From assembly GCA_027483445.1 (NCBI GenBank), contig JAIXUS010000042.1, positions 124,001 to 188,000 of the forward strand: 64,000 bases of DNA. Reading direction: 5' to 3'. Position numbers and translations under genes: made by a program. Positions 45,596-54,108 of this stretch are shown piece after piece; position 1 is the stretch's first letter, and each line of letters opens with the position of its first letter. Source of the stretch: Bacteroidota bacterium (GTDB taxonomy: Bacteria > Bacteroidota > Bacteroidia > M30B66). The notes under the pieces were generated by a model, which was given only the letters and a program-made list of their open reading frames with translations, searched no databases and was not told where the DNA came from.

Positions 45596-46870
45596 ATGAT
45601 GGGAAAGCGCCAAATCCTCTATGTCATCGTATCTGATTATCCTTATGGTTTCGGAGAGCCCTTTTTAGAGGATGAATTGGCTTATATTTCAGAGAAATTT
45701 GAGAAAGTATATCTGGTTATCCCTGAATCTCATAATATTGATAGGTCGCAGAAAAAGTTTAGGGTTCCTCCCAATGCTGAGCTATTGGAGTTTTCTATAT
45801 CAGTTACAGCAGGCGAAAAACTGAGAAGTGCTTTAAAATGGTTTTCTCCCCCATATACACTGGAACGAGAGTTTATTCGAAAACACTACAAGCATCCATT
45901 TTCCTTTCTGCATCTTAAACTGATGCTTGCATACGAAGCTTATGCAACGAAATTTGCTGAAGCACTCGAAACGCACATTTTAAAAATGAATCATCCTTTG
46001 GATGAGGTAACCTGTTACTCCTATTGGTTTAGTAATGTGTCGTTTTCAATTGCAAAACTTAAGCAAAAATTTCCTCAGCTTCGTGCAATTACCAGAGCAC
46101 ATCGATGGGATTGTTTTTTCTATGTTAATCCGGCTGATTATTTGCCATTTAGGCCTTGGATGATAAAGGTTCTTGATGGTGTTTACCCAATTTCTGATGC
46201 TGGTACAATTTATTTGAGGAATAAATTGGCTCACCTGTTTAATTCAAAAATTCACACTTACCGTTTGGGCGTTGATATTCAAAGTCAAATTCCTGAAAGG
46301 AGTAAGTTAGAAGGCCATTTGAATATAGTATCTATTGCCTTTATTTCTCGGGTAAAGCGCATTGATCGTATAATTGAAGCCCTCAGCTTAATTGAAAATG
46401 TGAACATAAACTGGACTCACATCGGTAGTGCCCCTTCAGGTGACCGGCAAGTCGAGGAACTTGCTGATAAATGCTTGGGCGCAAAGGCAAACATTAATTA
46501 TTCTTTTTTAGGCGAGCGTTCAAAACAAGAAGTTATTCAGTTTCTTCGGTCTAATCGCGTTGATGTACTGTTATGTACCAGTGAGTCTGAAGGAATCCCG
46601 GTATCTATGATGGAGGCGCTTGCAAATGGTATTCCAATCATTTCGCTCAATGTAGGCGGAATATCAGAACTGGTTAAAGACAAGCAGAATGGCGTTTTAC
46701 TTCCTGAACATGCTTCCATGCAAGACATTGCTGCAAACCTTGTGAATTGGGCTCAATTTACCGAAGCTGAATATCAGCAATACTCACAAAGAGCATATCA
46801 AACCTATTTGATGTATTTTTCGGCCCAGAAAAATTACACCACATTTTACGCTGAAACGCTACAAACATGA
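45596..46870 (+). CDS. Family 4 glycosyltransferase
   Basis: 424 residues from the ATG at 45596 (a second ATG follows at once). SDYPYGFGEPFLEDEL near the start is typical of a GT4 subgroup in Bacteroidetes glycan loci. IAFISRVKRIDRIIEAL begins the C-terminal Rossmann half, and SESEGIPVSMMEALANGIPII is the E-x7-E donor motif. It overlaps the amidotransferase gene by 4 nt, so both are co-expressed. Confidence 0.88.
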   Translation: MMGKRQILYVIVSDYPYGFGEPFLEDELAYISEKFEKVYLVIPESHNIDRSQKKFRVPPNAELLEFSISVTAGEKLRSALKWFSPPYTLEREFIRKHYKHPFSFLHLKLMLAYEAYATKFAEALETHILKMNHPLDEVTCYSYWFSNVSFSIAKLKQKFPQLRAITRAHRWDCFFYVNPADYLPFRPWMIKVLDGVYPISDAGTIYLRNKLAHLFNSKIHTYRLGVDIQSQIPERSKLEGHLNIVSIAFISRVKRIDRIIEALSLIENVNINWTHIGSAPSGDRQVEELADKCLGAKANINYSFLGERSKQEVIQFLRSNRVDVLLCTSESEGIPVSMMEALANGIPIISLNVGGISELVKDKQNGVLLPEHASMQDIAANLVNWAQFTEAEYQQYSQRAYQTYLMYFSAQKNYTTFYAETLQT

Positions 46871-48009
46871 AAAAGGATTATCAGATTTGCACTCGTTGTA
46901 TCATGGATACCAATGATTATCCGCAAATCACATTTGATTCTAGTGGGGTCTGTTCAATTTGTCACATTTATGATGACCTTGCCAAGAGAACAGTTAAAAG
47001 AGGAGATTCTGCCGAGGGAGCACTACAATCAATGATTGACGAAATTAAAACCTGGGGAAGAAAGCGTGAATATGATTGTTTAATTGGAGTAAGTGGAGGA
47101 GTTGATTCTACTTATTTGGCTTATTTGTCCAAACAGTGGGGATTAAGACCATTGATTTTGCATGTAGATAACGGATGGAATACTGAGTTATCTGTGATGA
47201 ATATTGAAAACCTGGTTAAAAAATTAGGGTATGATTTATTTACTTATGTAATTGACTGGAATGAAATCCGAGACCTTCAGCTAGCATACATGAAAGCCTC
47301 TGTTCTTGACATTGATGTTCCAACTGATAACGCTTACGCCGCAGCGGTGTTTAAAATCGCAAATGAAAAGAAAATCAAGTATATTTTAACAGGACATAAT
47401 ACAGTTACAGAAGGCTGGCTTCCTCCAACATTTACCCATTTTAAGTACGATATCATTAATATGAAAGCCATCCATAAACAATTTGGTTCAGTTCCTTTAA
47501 GGTCCTTTCCATATTTGGGTGTTACTCGTGGTTGGTATTTGATGAAAGTCAAGGGACTTAAGACTTATTCTCCTTTGAATTGGATAGATTATGACAAAGC
47601 GGAGGTAAAGAAATTTATTCAAAGCGAGTTGGGCTGGAGAGATTATGGCGGAAAGCACTATGAAAATATCTTTACACGTTTTTATCAGGGTTATATTTTG
47701 TATAAAAAATTTGGCGTTGATAAGCGAAAATCGCATCTAAGTACGCTTATTTGCAGCGGCCAAATTTCTCGGGAAAATGCACTTGAAGAAATTCAAAGAA
47801 ACCCATACCCTTCTGAAGAGCTGCTCATGGAAGACCGGGAGTATGTAATCAAGAAATTGGGAATTACCGAGCAAGAATTTGAGCGGTTGATGGCCTTACC
47901 AATTAAGGCCCATACTGATTATCCTTCGATTTTACACTGGTACGATCGCTTGAGGCCTTATGTAAGAGCAGCACGTAAAGTGAAGAAAGCCCTTTCCGGT
48001 AAACCTTAA
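46867..48009 (+). CDS. N-acetyl sugar amidotransferase (WbpG/PseA/WbuX-type)
   Basis: 380 residues. The N-terminal CTRCIMD and CSICH cysteines form a probable zinc site, then the PP-loop IGVSGGVDSTYLAYL near residue 73 binds ATP. With the HisH- and HisF-like proteins it should convert an N-acetyl group of an amino sugar to acetamidino, as WbpG-HisH2-HisF2 do in Pseudomonas O-antigen and PseA does on pseudaminic acid in Campylobacter. Given pseB/C/I upstream, an acetamidino-pseudaminic acid is the most likely product. Confidence 0.9.
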   Translation: MKKDYQICTRCIMDTNDYPQITFDSSGVCSICHIYDDLAKRTVKRGDSAEGALQSMIDEIKTWGRKREYDCLIGVSGGVDSTYLAYLSKQWGLRPLILHVDNGWNTELSVMNIENLVKKLGYDLFTYVIDWNEIRDLQLAYMKASVLDIDVPTDNAYAAAVFKIANEKKIKYILTGHNTVTEGWLPPTFTHFKYDIINMKAIHKQFGSVPLRSFPYLGVTRGWYLMKVKGLKTYSPLNWIDYDKAEVKKFIQSELGWRDYGGKHYENIFTRFYQGYILYKKFGVDKRKSHLSTLICSGQISRENALEEIQRNPYPSEELLMEDREYVIKKLGITEQEFERLMALPIKAHTDYPSILHWYDRLRPYVRAARKVKKALSGKP

Positions 48010-48041
48010 GCGCTGAAATGCTCCAGGAGGGTAGAGAATCA

Positions 48042-48064
48042 TTTTACAACCGTTTCTTGTAAAA
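48042..48064. terminator. Short perfect hairpin between the amidotransferase and rdgB
   Basis: TTTTACAA, loop of 7, TTGTAAAA. The AT-rich 8-bp stem lacks GC strength, so it may be a weak terminator at the end of the glycan locus or a protein site. Confidence 0.35.
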
Positions 48065-48084
48065 CGCTATTAATTTTCTGTTCG

Positions 48085-48672
48085 ATGGAGAAAAAACATG
48101 AACTTGTATTTGCAACGCGAAATACGCACAAGATAGAAGAAGCAAGAGCCATAGTTGGCGATCGATTTGCCATCCTAGGGCTCGATGAAATAGGATTCGA
48201 TTTGGAATTACCGGAAAACGGCAATACACTTCATGAAAACGCTTTGGAAAAGCTTCGGACATTTGTTGAAGCCACCGGAAGGAATGCAATATCTGATGAT
48301 TCAGGGTTAGAAATTGAATGTTTAAATGGTCGCCCGGGCGTACACACCGCTCACTACTCAGGAAGTCGCAATGCTAACCTGAATATGTTGCGTGTTTTAT
48401 CAGAAATGTCACAATGTACTGTTAGAACAGCTCGGTTTGTTACTGTACTCGCCTGCAATTTTCAAGGTAAAGAGTTTATCTTCGAAGGTGATGTTCAAGG
48501 AGTGATTACTCAAGAAATTCGAGGCTCAGAGGGATTTGGGTATGATCCCATTTTTATTCCGGAAGGTTACAACCAAACATTCGCTGAGTTAAGTGCACAG
48601 GTTAAGAATACGCTGAGCCACCGGGCAATTGCATTCAGAAAGTTAGCGGAATGGTTGGTTTCGGTCGATTAA
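48085..48672 (+). CDS. rdgB: Non-canonical purine NTP pyrophosphatase (RdgB/HAM1)
   Basis: Hydrolyses dITP, ITP and XTP to monophosphates, keeping them out of DNA. The 195 residues begin with VFATRNTHKIEEA (substrate loop SxNxxK variant) and carry ISDDSGLEIECLNGRPGVHTAHYSG-type motifs, then SEGFGYDPIFIP near 150 and LSHRAIAFR near the C-terminus. A TAATTTTC sequence lies 5 nt before the ATG and may be a weak -7 box. Confidence 0.95.
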   Translation: MEKKHELVFATRNTHKIEEARAIVGDRFAILGLDEIGFDLELPENGNTLHENALEKLRTFVEATGRNAISDDSGLEIECLNGRPGVHTAHYSGSRNANLNMLRVLSEMSQCTVRTARFVTVLACNFQGKEFIFEGDVQGVITQEIRGSEGFGYDPIFIPEGYNQTFAELSAQVKNTLSHRAIAFRKLAEWLVSVD

Positions 48673-48673
48673 C

Positions 48674-48681
48674 TACCTTTG
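48674..48681 (+). promoter_or_regulatory. -7 promoter element, probable leaderless start of the DedA gene
   Basis: TACCTTTG is a perfect TAnnTTTG, ends 7 nt before the ATG at 48689, and starts 2 nt after the rdgB stop. Confidence 0.55.
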
Positions 48682-48688
48682 GCCACCT

Positions 48689-49351
48689 ATGATGGAATTT
48701 CTGACCTCTTTCCTTGACTTTATTCTCCATATTAATCAGCATTTGGATGCCTTAGTGGCTGAATATGGAACGGCAATTTATGCCATTCTCTTTTTAATCA
48801 TTTTTGTGGAAACTGGATTGGTTATTATGCCGTTTCTGCCTGGAGACTCTCTGCTATTTGCCGTTGGTGCGATATGTGCTAGACCCGGTTCTGACTTAAG
48901 TATTGCAGTCGTGATTTCATTGCTATTTGTAGCTGCTGTTTTAGGTGACAACCTCAATTATTTTATTGGGCGCTTTGCTAGTAATAAAGTTGTTAATCTA
49001 AGGTTGTTTGGTAAAAGGCTTGTGAAGCAAGAATATTTAGATAGCACTCAACAGTTTTTTCAGCGCCACGGTACAAAAGCCATTATTATGGCCCGATTTG
49101 TTCCGATTGTGAGAACATTCACACCGTTTGTTGCAGGTGTTGGAAAGATGGATTATAAGGGGAGGTTTCTGCCTTACGATATTGCCGGAGGTGCATTGTG
49201 GATTTCATCCATGTCGCTCAGTGGTTATTTTTTAGGCAATCTTCCATTTTTTCAAAAGCACTTCGAAGCGGTAGTCCTTGGAATTATTGTCCTTTCTGTT
49301 AGCCCTATGGTTTTTGCATTTCTGAGGTCAAAACTCAATAGAAATAATTAA
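48689..49351 (+). CDS. DedA-family membrane protein
   Basis: 220-residue polytopic membrane protein of the DedA/SNARE-associated group, implicated in undecaprenyl phosphate or phospholipid flipping in studied bacteria. FVETGLVIMPFLPGDSLLF near residue 40, the GRFASNK region after LGDNLNYFIG, and ARFVPIVRTFTPFVAGVGKM near 135 are the family motifs with conserved acidic and basic residues. About four to five hydrophobic segments are visible. Confidence 0.92.
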   Translation: MMEFLTSFLDFILHINQHLDALVAEYGTAIYAILFLIIFVETGLVIMPFLPGDSLLFAVGAICARPGSDLSIAVVISLLFVAAVLGDNLNYFIGRFASNKVVNLRLFGKRLVKQEYLDSTQQFFQRHGTKAIIMARFVPIVRTFTPFVAGVGKMDYKGRFLPYDIAGGALWISSMSLSGYFLGNLPFFQKHFEAVVLGIIVLSVSPMVFAFLRSKLNRNN

Positions 49352-49640
49352 CAATAATACATTCCAACCGTGTAATGTTTGATATTCTTGATTGGGCTGG
49401 TGGATTTTGCAATTGAATGTTTAATCGTCATCAAAATCCATATTGACTTTTGCCATTAATATTGTGCTAATCATGTTTATTTAAACATTGAGACCCATGA
49501 AGGGAATTTGAAAGTATGTTTCATGTATGATGAATCAGTCGCATTCAATACAGTCATCCTTCAAAAAACTTAAATTTCCTCCTTGCCGCAATGTATTTCA
49601 ATTGTCTACTGCGTTCAAAGAATATTTAATTCAAATTCAG

Positions 49641-49675
49641 CCGGGTTTTTGAATGTGTACGAATCATAAACCCGG
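49641..49675. terminator. Hairpin CCGGGTTT/AAACCCGG, probable terminator
   Basis: CCGGGTTT (49641-49648) pairs perfectly with AAACCCGG (49668-49675); TTTTA follows on the plus strand. It could end the DedA transcript, although it lies about 290 bp after that gene. Confidence 0.5.
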
Positions 49676-49737
49676 TTTTACACATAACTTTAACTAGCTT
49701 ACAATTGAATAGTGGCTTATTCCTTTGGTATTGAAAT

Positions 49738-49784
49738 AATTCAAGGCTTAGAGCAGATTTGCAGTCTACTTTAAGCCTTGAATT
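49738..49784 (-). terminator. Hairpin just after citrate synthase, probable terminator
   Basis: AATTCAAGGCTTA (49738-49750) and TAAGCCTTGAATT (49772-49784) are perfect 13-bp reverse complements with a 21-nt loop. They lie 16 bp beyond the citrate synthase stop. Confidence 0.65.
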
Positions 49785-49800
49785 TACAGTGAGACCAGTA

Positions 49801-51123
49801 TTAGGAATTCGTTAATTGAGCCTGAATTCTCTTTTTCAGTCCTTCAGATGTAATACTTCCGGGGCGCTCGATGGGGAGGCCCATTGCACGGCTAATTGTT
49901 AGTTGTGCCAAAACACCAAGCGCTCTCGATACGCCAAAAAGCACAGTGAAGAAATCGTATTCTTTAATGCCGTAGTGTATGAGAAGGGCTCCTGAATGAG
50001 CATCTACATTAGGCCATGGATTTTGGATTTTTTTGATGGAGCCAAGTATTCCAGGCACCACATCATAGACTCTCCAAACAATATTGCAGATGTCGTCATC
50101 GGGCATGTATTTTTTTGCGAAATCCATCTGAGCCGTAAATCGTGGATCTGTTTTACGAAGTACAGCATGGCCATAACCCGGAACAACTTTTCCTTCTGCA
50201 AGAGTTCGATTAACGTATTGTGCTATTTGTTCGCTGGTAGGCAATCCGCCTCCAAGGTCTTTTTGCAAGTCTAAAATCCAACGTATAACTTCTTGGTTGG
50301 CTAAGCCGTGAAGCGGGCCTGCAAGCCCATTTATTCCTGCTGAGAAGGAATAAAAAGCATCGCTGAGGGCTGAACCTACTAGGTGAGTAGCGTGCGCAGA
50401 AACATTGCCTCCTTCATGATCAGCATGAATTGTAAGATATAGTCTCATCAATTCAGCAACTTCGTGCGAATCGTAACCCAGCATATGGGCAAAATTTGCA
50501 GACCAATCTAGTCCAGCTTTAGGTTCAATTTGATTATTGTTATGGTAGGTCCTTCTGTATATGTAAGCTGCCAATCGCGGCAAACGAGCAATCAAATTCA
50601 TTGAATCCTCAAACATAGGATTCCAATACTCTTTTTTGTTGATGCCTTTTTCATATTCCCGGGCAAAGACTGAATCTGTTCGCATAGCAAGAATGCCGAT
50701 GCTAAACTGCGTCATTGGATGCGTATGAATAGGCAATGCATCAATTGCTTTGTAAACATGCTCTGGAAGCACTGACCGGTTTTCCCAATCGGTGCTTATC
50801 GATTTTACATCTTCTGCGCTAGGAATTCTTCCTGTAAGCATCAAATAAAAAATGCCTTCAGGTAAGGGCTCATTGCCGTTTTCAGCCTTGGGTAATAGGT
50901 TGTATAATTCTGGAATGCTGTAACCTCGAAACCGAATGCCTTCCTCTGGGTCAAGTTTAGAAGTCTCGGTAATCATCCCAACCATCCCTTTCATACCAGA
51001 GAATACTTGAGCTGCAGTAATTTCGCCTAGTTTTACATTGCCGTGTTCTGCAATTAGATTTTTCACTTCGGCTGCATGCGGATGAATGACTTCTGAGAAG
51101 AGATTTTTTAGTTGATTACTCAT
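49801..51123 (-). CDS. Citrate synthase, eukaryote-like (mitochondrial-type)
   Basis: Condenses oxaloacetate and acetyl-CoA at the entry to the TCA cycle. The 440 residues resemble the mitochondrial enzyme far more than the usual bacterial types: RFRGYSIPE near 65, HADHEGGNVSAH and HLVGSALSDAF, NGLAGPLHGLANQEV, PGYGHAVLRKTDPRF and WPNVDAHSGALL. These hold the two catalytic His and the catalytic Asp. The allosteric NADH-type extension of E. coli GltA is absent. Such enzymes are known in some Bacteroidetes. Confidence 0.94.
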   Translation of the reverse strand: MSNQLKNLFSEVIHPHAAEVKNLIAEHGNVKLGEITAAQVFSGMKGMVGMITETSKLDPEEGIRFRGYSIPELYNLLPKAENGNEPLPEGIFYLMLTGRIPSAEDVKSISTDWENRSVLPEHVYKAIDALPIHTHPMTQFSIGILAMRTDSVFAREYEKGINKKEYWNPMFEDSMNLIARLPRLAAYIYRRTYHNNNQIEPKAGLDWSANFAHMLGYDSHEVAELMRLYLTIHADHEGGNVSAHATHLVGSALSDAFYSFSAGINGLAGPLHGLANQEVIRWILDLQKDLGGGLPTSEQIAQYVNRTLAEGKVVPGYGHAVLRKTDPRFTAQMDFAKKYMPDDDICNIVWRVYDVVPGILGSIKKIQNPWPNVDAHSGALLIHYGIKEYDFFTVLFGVSRALGVLAQLTISRAMGLPIERPGSITSEGLKKRIQAQLTNS

Positions 51124-51470
51124 GGATGGAACGGAGTTTCAGATTAGACAGCGGGTACAATATTACCAATTTAATGTGGCAACATGCACAGCGATTTGAA
51201 AAAATAGTCGCTTGTATTAACACCAATTCTGCAATTGTGTTCATGGTGTAACTGCTAAAAACTTTTGTAGAACTGAGAATTTGGTTTTTTTCTGATAATT
51301 AGATTGTTATAGGTGTCGTTGAATCCAGCAATTGTTTTAATTCAAGGTATAATCGTTGTGTGATTTCTTCATCATTTGCTTTAGCAGGGGGCATTCAGGT
51401 TTACATTTTGATTGTAAATGAATTAATTCGATGGAAAGGGTACTTTTGCATTTACAATTGCCATTAGCCG
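51124..51470. other. Divergent intergenic region between citrate synthase and the DegT gene
   Basis: 347 bp, AT-rich, no coding frame seen. It holds a good -7 box for the rightward gene (51441-51448). On the minus strand a TAATATTG near 51160 may serve citrate synthase, but it deviates from consensus. Confidence 0.5.
51441..51448 (+). promoter_or_regulatory. -7 promoter element for the amino-sugar cassette
   Basis: TACTTTTG matches TAnnTTTG and ends 22 nt before the ATG at 51471. The cassette therefore has its own promoter. Confidence 0.6.
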
Positions 51471-52550
51471 ATGATTAATGTAACCCAATCTTACTTGCCT
51501 CCAATGGAGGACTATGTAAAATACCTCGAAAAGATTTGGGACAGTAAACATCTCACTAATCATGGCCCCTTGGTTCTAGAACTCGAGGAGAAGTTGCGCC
51601 AATATTTAGGTGTAAAGCATTTCTTTTTTGTAACGAATGGAACTATAGCACTTCAGATTGCAATCAAGGCATTAGGTCTACACGACGAAGTCATCACCAC
51701 ACCATTTAGTTATGTAGCCACCACCTCAAGCTTAGTTTGGGAGTCTTGCAAGCCAGTTTTCGCCGACATCGACCCAAACACTTGTACAATCGACGTGGAT
51801 TCTGTAACCAAGCAGCTAAGCGATAAGACTTCGGGAATTTTAGCAACGCATGTTTATGGAAACCCTTGTCGCGTGGAAGAAATTCAAGCTTTGGCTTTCC
51901 AAAATGGTTTAAGTGTAATTTATGATGCTGCACATGCGTTCGGAGTTCAATACAAAGGGCGTTCTGTTTTGGAATTTGGAGATGTTTCTACGCTAAGTTT
52001 CCATGCCACTAAGTTGTTTCACACCATTGAAGGGGGCGGTATAGTCACGAACAGTGATGAATTGGCACACAAGATTTCTTACATGCGTAATTTCGGACAT
52101 AACGGCGCTGAGGCATTTTTTGGTGTGGGAATCAACGGAAAGAGTTCAGAATTCCAGGCAGCAATGGGTTTATGTATACTTCCTAACATTCCTGATTTAA
52201 TTCAAAAACGAAAAGTAGTTTCTGATTTATATACAGAACTTCTAGAGGGCCTTCCCCTTAGAAAACCTCTATTGCAGGTGGGCACAAATCATTATAATTA
52301 TGCCTATTTTCCGGTTATCTTCGATACAGAAGCTCAGTTAATTAAAGTAATGGATAATTTGAAGAACCGAGGAATAATTCCCCGGCGTTACTTTTATCCA
52401 TCATTGAATACATTAAATTATGTCGAAAATAATTTAATAAATGATTGGGCTACGGATGTTTCCTCTCGGGTGCTTTGTTTGCCCTTGTATGATAGCTTGC
52501 CACTAGGGGACGTTAGATTGATTGTTGAAGTAATTCGGGAAGCGTTATGA
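51471..52550 (+). CDS. DegT/DnrJ/EryC1/StrS-family sugar aminotransferase
   Basis: PLP-dependent transaminase of 359 residues acting on a keto-sugar nucleotide. VTNGTIALQIAIKAL near residue 54, TPFSYVATTSS, the DAAHAFG aspartate motif, and the PLP lysine in LSFHATKLFHTIEGGG. This pattern fits enzymes making 3- or 4-amino-dideoxy sugars on dTDP or UDP. The dehydratase that would supply its substrate is not next to it. It overlaps the acyltransferase gene by 4 nt. Confidence 0.9.
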   Translation: MINVTQSYLPPMEDYVKYLEKIWDSKHLTNHGPLVLELEEKLRQYLGVKHFFFVTNGTIALQIAIKALGLHDEVITTPFSYVATTSSLVWESCKPVFADIDPNTCTIDVDSVTKQLSDKTSGILATHVYGNPCRVEEIQALAFQNGLSVIYDAAHAFGVQYKGRSVLEFGDVSTLSFHATKLFHTIEGGGIVTNSDELAHKISYMRNFGHNGAEAFFGVGINGKSSEFQAAMGLCILPNIPDLIQKRKVVSDLYTELLEGLPLRKPLLQVGTNHYNYAYFPVIFDTEAQLIKVMDNLKNRGIIPRRYFYPSLNTLNYVENNLINDWATDVSSRVLCLPLYDSLPLGDVRLIVEVIREAL

Positions 52551-53176
52551 TTATTGCCGGTGCAGGCGGATTAGCCTTACAATTAATTCCGAGTTTGGAA
52601 AGATTGAAGCTAGCTCCAACATATCAGTTTTATATTGATGAACAGCATAATGCCGACCCATTAATTGAGGGAAATTATCCCATTATCAGAGGCGAAGAGA
52701 GTTTGCGAAAATTTTGGGATGGAAATCAACGAGAGTTTATTGTAGCGATTGGTGGTTCTCAAAGGGAGTCACTTTACCGTAAATTGTGTTTGTTGGGCGG
52801 TAGGCCTAAAACACTCATTGATTCATCATCTACAGTCTCTCATTTGGCCGCTGAGGTGGGCGAGGGCGTGATTATATTACAAGATGTAATTGTAGAGCCA
52901 GGAGTGTATATCGGAGAAGGTTGTCTTGTTAACTTACGCTCACTAATTACACACAGAGTTCAATTAGGTAGGTTTGTTGAAGTTTCGCCCGGTGTTCAAT
53001 TACTCGGTAATTCTTGCGTAGGAGATTATTCATTTATCGGAGCTGGAGCAGTGATTTTGCCTGGAGTAAAGATTGGAAAACACTGCATTGTTGGAGCCGG
53101 AGCTGTTGTTATTCGTGATGTTGATGATTACGAAATTGTTGGTGGTGTACCTGCAAAACAATTGATTTCAAAATGA
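52547..53176 (+). CDS. PglD/NeuD-like sugar O- or N-acyltransferase
   Basis: 209 residues. The N-terminal MIIAGAGGLALQL opens the PglD-type nucleotide-sugar binding Rossmann fold. From residue about 90 to the end run hexapeptide repeats of a left-handed beta helix (GVIILQDVIVEPGVYIGEG, then GAGAVILPGVKIGKHCIVGAGAVV). It probably N-acetylates the amino sugar made by the preceding enzyme. Overlaps of 4 nt on both sides place it in one operon. Confidence 0.88.
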   Translation: MIIAGAGGLALQLIPSLERLKLAPTYQFYIDEQHNADPLIEGNYPIIRGEESLRKFWDGNQREFIVAIGGSQRESLYRKLCLLGGRPKTLIDSSSTVSHLAAEVGEGVIILQDVIVEPGVYIGEGCLVNLRSLITHRVQLGRFVEVSPGVQLLGNSCVGDYSFIGAGAVILPGVKIGKHCIVGAGAVVIRDVDDYEIVGGVPAKQLISK

Positions 53177-54108
53177 AGAAGATATCGTTTATACTGCCTG
53201 TTTTCCGTAACGAAGGCTCCATTCAATTAACCTGTTCTCAAATTGAGACTCTCATTCGTGAGCAGCACGAAAAATTCAAACTTGAAATATTACTGGTTAA
53301 TGATGGTTCTGACGATGGATCCTGGAATGAAATACTCAAGTTATGTGAGAAAAATGATTGTATTAAGGGGATTTCATTTTCGCGCAATTTTGGCCAAGTT
53401 CCTGCTATAATTGCTGGCACTAGGCATTGTAGTGGAGATGCAGCTGTAATCATGTCAGCCGACCTTCAAGATCCTGTTTCTCTAATATCGGAAATGATTC
53501 ATGACTGGGAAAATGGGAGTGAAATTGTTATTGGATTTAGGATGGACAGAGAAGATTCGGCAGTCGCTAATTTGACTTCGGCCATTTTTTACAGATTTAT
53601 GAAGATTGCTAATCCTCAAATTCCGGTTGGAGGCTTCGATTTTGTATTGCTTGATCGAAAAGCGGTAGACGTTTTTGCCAATATTGATGAGCGCAATCGG
53701 TTTTTTCAAGGTGACATTTTATGGATGGGATTTAACATCAAGTTTATTCCATACAAACGGCTAAAACGAACCATTGGTAAATCACAATGGAGTTTTTCGA
53801 AGAAGCTTAAATACTTTATTGATGGATCACTAAATACGTCTTATCTGCCTATTCGATTTATGTCAATTGCCGGAATTGTTGTTGCAATATTGGGTTTTCT
53901 ATACGCCTTGCTTGTTGTTTACCTTCGTTTGATAAACAATGTCCCTTTTAAAGGCTATGCACCCATAGTAATTTTATTATTGGTTATTGGTGGAATGATA
54001 ATGATTATGTTAGGAATAATTGGGGAGTACTTATGGCGCATTTACGACGAAACGAGGAAAAGGCCGGTTTATTTGATCAAAGAGAAGGTTGGAAATTGGG
54101 AATCATGA
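53173..54108 (+). CDS. Membrane-anchored family 2 glycosyltransferase (GtrB/ArnC/DPM1-like)
   Basis: 311 residues. The GT-A domain shows FILPVFRNEGSIQLTC, LLVNDGSDDGSWNEIL and MSADLQDP; two membrane spans follow at about 232-255 and 268-290. Members transfer a sugar from its nucleotide to undecaprenyl phosphate on the cytoplasmic side. Here the donor would be the amino sugar from the two upstream genes, giving a lipid-linked precursor for glycan or lipid A decoration. Confidence 0.9.
   Translation: MKKISFILPVFRNEGSIQLTCSQIETLIREQHEKFKLEILLVNDGSDDGSWNEILKLCEKNDCIKGISFSRNFGQVPAIIAGTRHCSGDAAVIMSADLQDPVSLISEMIHDWENGSEIVIGFRMDREDSAVANLTSAIFYRFMKIANPQIPVGGFDFVLLDRKAVDVFANIDERNRFFQGDILWMGFNIKFIPYKRLKRTIGKSQWSFSKKLKYFIDGSLNTSYLPIRFMSIAGIVVAILGFLYALLVVYLRLINNVPFKGYAPIVILLLVIGGMIMIMLGIIGEYLWRIYDETRKRPVYLIKEKVGNWES

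Larger units (their letters stand above)
49352..49800. other. Intergenic stretch between the DedA and citrate synthase genes
   Basis: 449 bp between convergent genes, AT-rich, no convincing coding frame. It contains two clear hairpins at 49641-49675 and 49738-49784, described separately. Confidence 0.6.

Noticed and set aside
49801-51123. Recent gene transfer from a eukaryote for citrate synthase
   Set aside because: This enzyme type is already known in Bacteroidetes and the gene sits in an apparently ancestral neighbourhood (near eno, carA, rplQ).
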